From positions 1,674,001-1,738,000 of the forward strand of contig NZ_CP011494.1 of NCBI RefSeq assembly GCF_001043175.1: 64,000 nt of DNA. Direction: 5' to 3'. The stretch's first letter is position 1; each line of letters opens with the position of its first letter. Positions 59,449-64,000 of this stretch are shown in pieces. The translations under genes and the position numbers were made by a program. Under the pieces are notes generated by a model. That model was not told the DNA's origin. It saw nothing but the letters and a program-made list of their open reading frames with translations, and did no database searches. This stretch comes from Marinobacter psychrophilus (lineage in GTDB: Bacteria; Pseudomonadota; Gammaproteobacteria; Pseudomonadales; Oleiphilaceae).

Positions 59449-61587
59449 TCAATACTTTCCGTAAGTGCCTTCTTTCAAAGCATCAAACAGGTTAGCGGCG
59501 GAGTGAATTTCGCCGTCGTAATCGACCTGTTCGTTACCCTTCAGTTTTACTTTGGTGCCATCGTCCAGGGTGAATTCGTAGACGGTGTTTTCCAAATCGG
59601 ACTCTTTGACCAGTACGCCCTGGAAGGCTTCTGCGTTGAAGCGGAAGGTGGTGCAACCTTTCAGGCCTTTGTCAAAGGCGTACAGGTAAATGTCTTTGAA
59701 GTTCTTGTAAGGGAAGTCTGTAGGCACGTTGGCGGTTTTGGAGATAGACGAATCTATCCACAACTGGGCTGCGGCCTGGATGTCTACGTGCTGGGCCGGG
59801 GTTACGTCATCTGAGGTGGTGAAGTAATCCGGCAGTTTTTTATCAGCGTCGTCTGAGAACGGCATGGCGCCCGGGTTGCTCAGGTGGCGGTAGGCCAGCA
59901 ACTCGAAGGAGAACACGTCGACTTTCTCTTTGGTTTTACGGCCTTCGCGAATGATGTTGCGGGCGTAATGGTGCGAGAAGCTTGGCTCTATGCCGTTACT
60001 GGCGTTGTTGGCCAGTGACAAGCTGATCGTGCCGGTAGGCGCGATGGAGGTGTGGTGGGTAAAGCGGCCACCTTTTTCGGCCAGTTGTGCCACCAGCTCC
60101 GGTTCTACTTCAGCGATGCGCTGCATGTAGCGGCTGTATTTGGCGTGCAACACGCGGCCTTTAAGCTTGTCGCCCAGGTTGTAGCCGTCGGCTGTCAGCT
60201 GCGGGCATTTGCCCAGCAATTTCGGGGTAATTTCGAATTCGTCGTCCATGATCGGCGCCGCGCCTTTTTCTTTGCCCAGGGCCAGGGACTGGCGCCAGCC
60301 TTCTACGGCCATTTCACGTACGACGTCTTCGGTGAACACCACGGATTCTTCAGAACCGTAAGGCATACGCAGCATGGCAAGGGTAGAGCCCAGGCCCAGA
60401 ATGCCCATGCCGTGGCGGCGCTTGTAGGTAATTTCGTGGCGTTGTTGCGCCAGCGGAAGGCCGTTGATTTCCACAACGTTGTCTAGCATGCGGGTGAAGA
60501 TGCCAACGACTTTTTTGTACTTTTCATAGTTAAAGCTGGCTTTGTCTGTGAACGGGTAGTCCACGAACATGGTCAGGTTTACCGAGCCCAGCAGGCAGCT
60601 GCCGTAAGGGGGCAGGGGCTGTTCGCCGCATGGGTTGGTGGCGCGAATGTCCTCGCAGAACCAGTTGTTGTTCATCTGGTTTACTTTGTCGATCAGGATG
60701 AAACCTGGCTCGGCGTAGTCGTAGGTGGAGGTCATGATGGTGTCCCAGATGAACTGGGCTTTCAGGGTGCGGTAAATGCGGCAGGCTACTTTGCCTTCGG
60801 CGTTCATCATGTAGTCTTTTACGACCGGGAAGTCACGGTATACAAACTTGGTCGGGTCGGTCAGGTCCAGGCCTTCTTCTTCTACTTCTTTATCGGTCAC
60901 CGGGAAGGACAGGTTCCAGTCGGCGTCGTCACGTACGGCGTTGATGAAGTCTTCGGTGATCAGCAGCGACAGGTTGAACTGGCGCAGGCGGCCATCTTCA
61001 CGCTTGGCTTGAATGAAGTCGATGATGTCTGGGTGGTGAATGTCAAACGTAGCCATTTGAGCGCCGCGGCGGCCACCGGCTGATGACACGGTGAAGCACA
61101 TACGGTCGAAGATATCCATGAACGACAGCGGGCCGGATGTGGTGGCACCGGCGCCGGCGACGTAGGCACCGCGGGGGCGCAGGGTAGAGAATTCATAACC
61201 AATTCCACAGCCGGCTTTGAGCGTCAGGCCTGCTTCGTGGTTTTTCCCCAGAATGTCGTTCATAGAGTCGTTAATGTTGCCACTAACGGTGCAGTTAATC
61301 GTAGAGGTGGCAGGCTTGTGCGACCGTGCACCGGCGTTGGAAATAATGCGGCCGGCAGGAATGGCGCCGTGTTTCAGGGCCCAGGCGAAATCTTTGTAGT
61401 GTTTGGCGCGCAGGTCTTTGTTTTCGACTTCTGACAGGGCACGGGCTACGCGCTCATAGGTGGCTAGAATGTCTTTGTCGACGGCGTCGCCAGTTTTGGT
61501 TTTCAGCTGGTACTTGCTGTTCCAGATGTCGAGTGATGCGTCTTGCATCGGAATGGTTGTGACTAATGCTTGTGCTTTAGCGTTCAT
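59449..61587 (-). CDS. nrdJa: Class II (cobalamin-dependent) ribonucleotide reductase, NrdJa catalytic subunit
   Basis: 712 residues. It makes deoxynucleotides with or without oxygen using adenosylcobalamin. Motifs of the catalytic barrel are present: LKAGCGIGYEFSTLRPRGA, NPCGEQPLPPYGSCLLGSVNL with active-site cysteines, and PTGTISLSLANNASNGIEPSF. The ATG at 61587 has GAGGG ahead; the frame is open 63 bases upstream without family match. A possible NrdR box lies further upstream. No cobalamin riboswitch was recognised. Confidence 0.94.
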   Translation of the reverse strand: MNAKAQALVTTIPMQDASLDIWNSKYQLKTKTGDAVDKDILATYERVARALSEVENKDLRAKHYKDFAWALKHGAIPAGRIISNAGARSHKPATSTINCTVSGNINDSMNDILGKNHEAGLTLKAGCGIGYEFSTLRPRGAYVAGAGATTSGPLSFMDIFDRMCFTVSSAGGRRGAQMATFDIHHPDIIDFIQAKREDGRLRQFNLSLLITEDFINAVRDDADWNLSFPVTDKEVEEEGLDLTDPTKFVYRDFPVVKDYMMNAEGKVACRIYRTLKAQFIWDTIMTSTYDYAEPGFILIDKVNQMNNNWFCEDIRATNPCGEQPLPPYGSCLLGSVNLTMFVDYPFTDKASFNYEKYKKVVGIFTRMLDNVVEINGLPLAQQRHEITYKRRHGMGILGLGSTLAMLRMPYGSEESVVFTEDVVREMAVEGWRQSLALGKEKGAAPIMDDEFEITPKLLGKCPQLTADGYNLGDKLKGRVLHAKYSRYMQRIAEVEPELVAQLAEKGGRFTHHTSIAPTGTISLSLANNASNGIEPSFSHHYARNIIREGRKTKEKVDVFSFELLAYRHLSNPGAMPFSDDADKKLPDYFTTSDDVTPAQHVDIQAAAQLWIDSSISKTANVPTDFPYKNFKDIYLYAFDKGLKGCTTFRFNAEAFQGVLVKESDLENTVYEFTLDDGTKVKLKGNEQVDYDGEIHSAANLFDALKEGTYGKY

Positions 61588-61748
61588 TGCCGCCCTCGAA
61601 CTGTGTGTGTCGGGAAAAAAAGCGTCGCCGCGTACAGCGCGCCATGTCATTACTTTATCAGTGCTTTCGCCAGACGATCGTGCTGAGCGCCGGGCTGGAA
61701 ACGTGTGTCTACCTACGACGGGTTTTCTACAACAGATTGCTGTGTAGT

Positions 61749-61761
61749 CCTACATATAGGT
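61749..61761. promoter_or_regulatory. Possible NrdR box
   Basis: CCTACATATAGGT resembles the centre of NrdR sites (ACACWATATATWGTGT) upstream of ribonucleotide reductase genes. Usually two boxes lie about 31 bases apart; a second clear copy was not seen. Confidence 0.35.
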
Positions 61762-61796
61762 CAGATTGAACGCCAGTATAACAGGATGTAGTGTTT

Positions 61797-61827
61797 TTAA
61801 AAGAAAAGCCCGGCTATGGCCCGGGCT
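61797..61827 (-). terminator. Rho-independent terminator after the ABC ATPase
   Basis: Stem AGCCCGG / CCGGGCT with a 7-base loop, followed in the minus direction by CTTTTCTTTT. It ends the ABC transcript that reads leftward from the permease and ATPase genes. Confidence 0.8.
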
Positions 61828-61949
61828 AATATGAAGGTTAAAATCAATGGAAAAGCACTTGCAAAATCGCAACAAACTGAAAACCGAAGAGCTTCAATAT
61901 GTTGGGGGCGGCTGTGTGTTTTCAGATTAGCGCCGTGTAACGGGGGGAG

Positions 61950-62744
61950 TTAGCTCAGTAGGAGGCTGTCGTCGTCCACGGTTAGGCCGCGCTGTTGTTC
62001 GAACAGGTTGAGCAGGTCTTTTACTTGCAGCCCTTCGCGGTCTTTGCCGGCAATGTCGAACACCACTTCGCCCTGGTGCAGCATCACGGTGCGGGTGCCT
62101 ACTTCCAGCGCCTGCTTCATGCTGTGAGTGACCATCAGGGCGGTGAGTTTCTGTTCAGCGATAATATTCTGGGTCAGTTCCAGTACGAAAGACGCGGTTT
62201 TTGGGTCCAGTGCAGCGGTGTGTTCGTCTAGCAGCAGAATGCTGGACGGTGTCAGGCTTGCCATCAACAGGCTAACGGCTTGGCGCTGGCCGCCAGAGAG
62301 AAGGCCCATTTTATCGGTCAGACGGTTTTCCAGGCCCAAACCCAGAGTGGCCAGGCTGGCGCGAAAGTGTTCCCGATACTGTTTTTTCACCGCGGTGCCC
62401 AGGCTGCGGTGTTTGCCGCGTTTGGTGGCCAAGGCCAGGTTTTCTTCAATCGACAGGCCTTCACACGTGCCGGCCAGCGGGTCTTGGAATACCCGCGCCA
62501 CGCGCCCGGTGCGTTTGTGGGTGGGCAGCTTGGTGACGTCGATGTTATCGACAAGAATTTTGCCACTGTCGACCAGTACTTCGCCGGCCAGGGCGTTCAA
62601 AAAAGTGGATTTTCCGGCGCCGTTACTGCCAATAACGGTGACAAATTCGCCTTGGTTGACGGTCAGGCTCATGCCACGCAGAGCCGGGTTTTCCAGGGGG
62701 GTGCCTTCGCCGAAGGTCAGCCGGAGGTCTGTTGCGGTAATCAT
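61950..62744 (-). CDS. ABC transporter ATP-binding protein (tryptophan/BCAA-like)
   Basis: 264 residues. Walker A GSNGAGKST near 38, Walker B ILLLDEHTAALDP and signature LSGGQRQA are seen. DEH in place of DEP at the Walker B end is typical of this group, which pairs with a membrane protein of the branched-chain type and a periplasmic protein of the ABC_sub_bind (PF04392) family. The ligand is unknown; in some bacteria it is tryptophan. It lies 9 bases after the permease. Confidence 0.87.
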   Translation of the reverse strand: MITATDLRLTFGEGTPLENPALRGMSLTVNQGEFVTVIGSNGAGKSTFLNALAGEVLVDSGKILVDNIDVTKLPTHKRTGRVARVFQDPLAGTCEGLSIEENLALATKRGKHRSLGTAVKKQYREHFRASLATLGLGLENRLTDKMGLLSGGQRQAVSLLMASLTPSSILLLDEHTAALDPKTASFVLELTQNIIAEQKLTALMVTHSMKQALEVGTRTVMLHQGEVVFDIAGKDREGLQVKDLLNLFEQQRGLTVDDDSLLLS

Positions 62745-62753
62745 GGTGCCTCC

Positions 62754-63656
62754 TCAGGCCTTTCTGCGTTTGAATTTGTTCATCAGTGACACGCGGGCAC
62801 CGGGCAGAACAATGGCCAGGGTGACCAGAACGGCGGTAATCAGGTTCAGGTCTTGCGCTTTCAGGCCCAGTACATCGGCGTTCAGTGCGAAGGCGATGGC
62901 CAAGCGGTAAATGATGGCGCCGACCACGCAGGCCAGCAACGCACGAAATACGCTGGTGGGCGTTATAACCGCTTCACCGCCAATCAGCGATGCCAGGCCG
63001 ATCACAATAACGCCTACGCCCATGGTGACATCGGCTGCGCCCTGGCTTTGGGCGAACAGTGCTCCGGCCAGGCCTACCAGGCCGTTGGATACAGCCACAC
63101 CCAGAATAATCATGCCACCCGTTGCGATGCCCTGGGCCCTGGCCATACGAGCGTTAGCACCGGTGGCGCGCATGGCCAGCCCGATTTCAGATTTCATGAA
63201 ACGCCAAAGCAGAAACAGCGTGGCACCGATAACGAGGGTGAACAGCAACACCGATACCTGATGATATTCAAGCCCCAAGTTGTACCAGGGGGTCAGCACG
63301 GTGTCTTCCATTAACAGTGCCACGTTGGGGCGGCCCATAATGCGCAGATTTATGGAATAGAGCGCGATCATGGTCAGAATAGACGCCAGCAGGTTCAGAA
63401 TTTTCAGTTTTACGTTGAGCAGGGCGGTTACCGCACCAGCGGCCATGCCGGCCAGTATCGCAGCTCCGGTTGCCAGCCAAGGGTTCCAGCCGGCAATAAT
63501 CAGCATGGCGGCCACGGCAGCGCCAAGGGGGAAGCTGCCGTCTACGGTCAAGTCGGGGAAGTCCAGAACACGGAATGACAGGTAGATTCCGAAGGCAACC
63601 AGGCCGTATATCAAGCCGGTTTCTAATGCGCCGTAAAAGGCAATGTTACTGAGCAT
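62754..63656 (-). CDS. ABC transporter permease (branched-chain type)
   Basis: 300-residue membrane protein with about eight spans. It begins with ETGLIYGLVAFGIYLSFRVLDFPDLTVDGSFPLGAA, characteristic of the group that works with PF04392 receptors, and includes SEIGLAMRATGANARMARAQGI, the coupling loop. It lies between the receptor and the ATPase and reads in the same direction. Confidence 0.88.
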   Translation of the reverse strand: MLSNIAFYGALETGLIYGLVAFGIYLSFRVLDFPDLTVDGSFPLGAAVAAMLIIAGWNPWLATGAAILAGMAAGAVTALLNVKLKILNLLASILTMIALYSINLRIMGRPNVALLMEDTVLTPWYNLGLEYHQVSVLLFTLVIGATLFLLWRFMKSEIGLAMRATGANARMARAQGIATGGMIILGVAVSNGLVGLAGALFAQSQGAADVTMGVGVIVIGLASLIGGEAVITPTSVFRALLACVVGAIIYRLAIAFALNADVLGLKAQDLNLITAVLVTLAIVLPGARVSLMNKFKRRKA

Positions 63657-63725
63657 GGATAAGGTTCGCTGTTAAAGAAAACGGACAGGTCGGTGTGGTT
63701 GCCGCCTGCCCGTGTAAGTCAGGCT

Positions 63726-64000
63726 TTACTTGGCGTTGGAAACCACTTCTTTGGCTTCCGCAATAATGTCATCGGCAATGGTCATGCCCATGCGTGCGGC
63801 GGCTTCAGGATTAACAAACAGGTCTAGGGTGTCCATGGTTTCTACCGGCATATCGGCGGTGCCAGCACCTTCCATGATGCGTACGACCATGGCGCCGGTC
63901 TGGCGGCCGTGATTGTAGTAATTGAAGCCCAGTGCAGCAACTGCTCCGCGGGAAACCGTGGCGGTGTCGGCGGCAAATACCGGAATTTTCGAGCGTTCAC
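63726..64000 (-). CDS. ABC transporter substrate-binding protein (3' part)
   Basis: Only the last 91 codons are inside the window; the gene starts beyond the right edge. The end reads FAADTATVSRGAVAALGFN, then NYYNHGRQTGAMVVRIM and the final helix IAEAKEVVSNAK. This fits ABC_sub_bind (PF04392) periplasmic proteins such as TrpX. It precedes the permease by 69 bases and forms one operon with the permease and ATPase. Confidence 0.8.
   Translation of the reverse strand, partial: ERSKIPVFAADTATVSRGAVAALGFNYYNHGRQTGAMVVRIMEGAGTADMPVETMDTLDLFVNPEAAARMGMTIADDIIAEAKEVVSNAK

Larger units (their letters stand above)
61588..61949. promoter_or_regulatory. Intergenic region upstream of nrdJa
   Basis: 362 bases. 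It holds the nrdJ promoter region, an NrdR-like palindromic word (CCTACATATAGGT, 61749-61761) and a terminator hairpin for the ABC genes that read toward it from the right. No gene is seen. Confidence 0.5.

Noticed and set aside
61588..61949. Cobalamin riboswitch ahead of the B12-dependent reductase
   Set aside because: No B12-box-like core or paired elements recognised; a short NrdR-like word is the only signal.

Overview
The window reads as chromosome of a marine, oil-associated gammaproteobacterium, most like Marinobacter or a close relative. The evidence is an AlkB-type alkane hydroxylase with a divergent AraC regulator, choline uptake genes, a split class II ribonucleotide reductase (nrdJa/nrdJb, as in Pseudomonas), a complete C-P lyase operon, and moderately GC-rich coding DNA. 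No rRNA, tRNA or CRISPR array was seen. The genus is inferred from gene content only.

Layout. 1-5.4 kb: polar amino-acid ABC transporter (binding protein cut by the window edge), then an HDAC-like deacetylase, a RidA protein and an ornithine-cyclodeaminase-like enzyme; together these look like uptake and catabolism of a modified amino acid. 5.5-6.8 kb: CorA-type metal channel with its own promoter and a leader of about 0.1 kb. 6.8-17.2 kb: phosphonate operon phnP-C-D-E-G-H-I-J-K-L-M-N on the minus strand, with a triple 11-bp-spaced Pho box ahead of phnC. 17.3-24.9 kb: unrelated single genes (membrane phosphatase/sulfatase-fold protein, EamA exporter, CDGSH and YkgJ metal proteins, VOC protein, MscS channel, CAP protein, CHAD protein). 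25-28.5 kb: choline/betaine ABC transporter choXWV, followed by a gutted alkaline-phosphatase pseudogene. 28.9-31.3 kb: alkB and its AraC-type neighbour. 33.1-39.2 kb: a four-gene operon joining a class III aminotransferase, a PHP-glycosyltransferase fusion, a phosphatidylserine decarboxylase and an Mpo1-like membrane protein, probably acting on envelope lipids. 39.4-42.4 kb: PhnD/PhnC/PhnE-like oxyanion transporter with a fused double permease. 42.7-49.2 kb: patatin lipoprotein, dienoyl-CoA-reductase-like SDR, a hibernation-factor gene broken by one stop codon, a pentapeptide-repeat protein, a GST and an M14 peptidase.

49.7-58.5 kb is the most unusual part. It is an AT-rich run of minus-strand genes, each followed by an imperfect inverted repeat bounded by RYYYAAC and GTTRRRY-like cores, as integron attC sites are. 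I read it as an integron cassette array without an integrase in view (a CALIN). Its cargo looks like defence genes: a SEFIR/TIR-like protein, a protein with a PD-(D/E)XK-type nuclease motif, an overlapping ParA-like ATPase plus SIR2 pair, and an FRG-domain protein with a zinc finger, along with three unknown cassettes. An internally deleted IS3-family element has split one attC, and an IS1182-type transposase remnant borders the array. The ParA-SIR2 cassette is my best candidate for an undescribed system.

58.7-64 kb returns to core genome: nrdJb and nrdJa, then an ATPase, permease and binding protein (cut by the window edge) of an ABC transporter.
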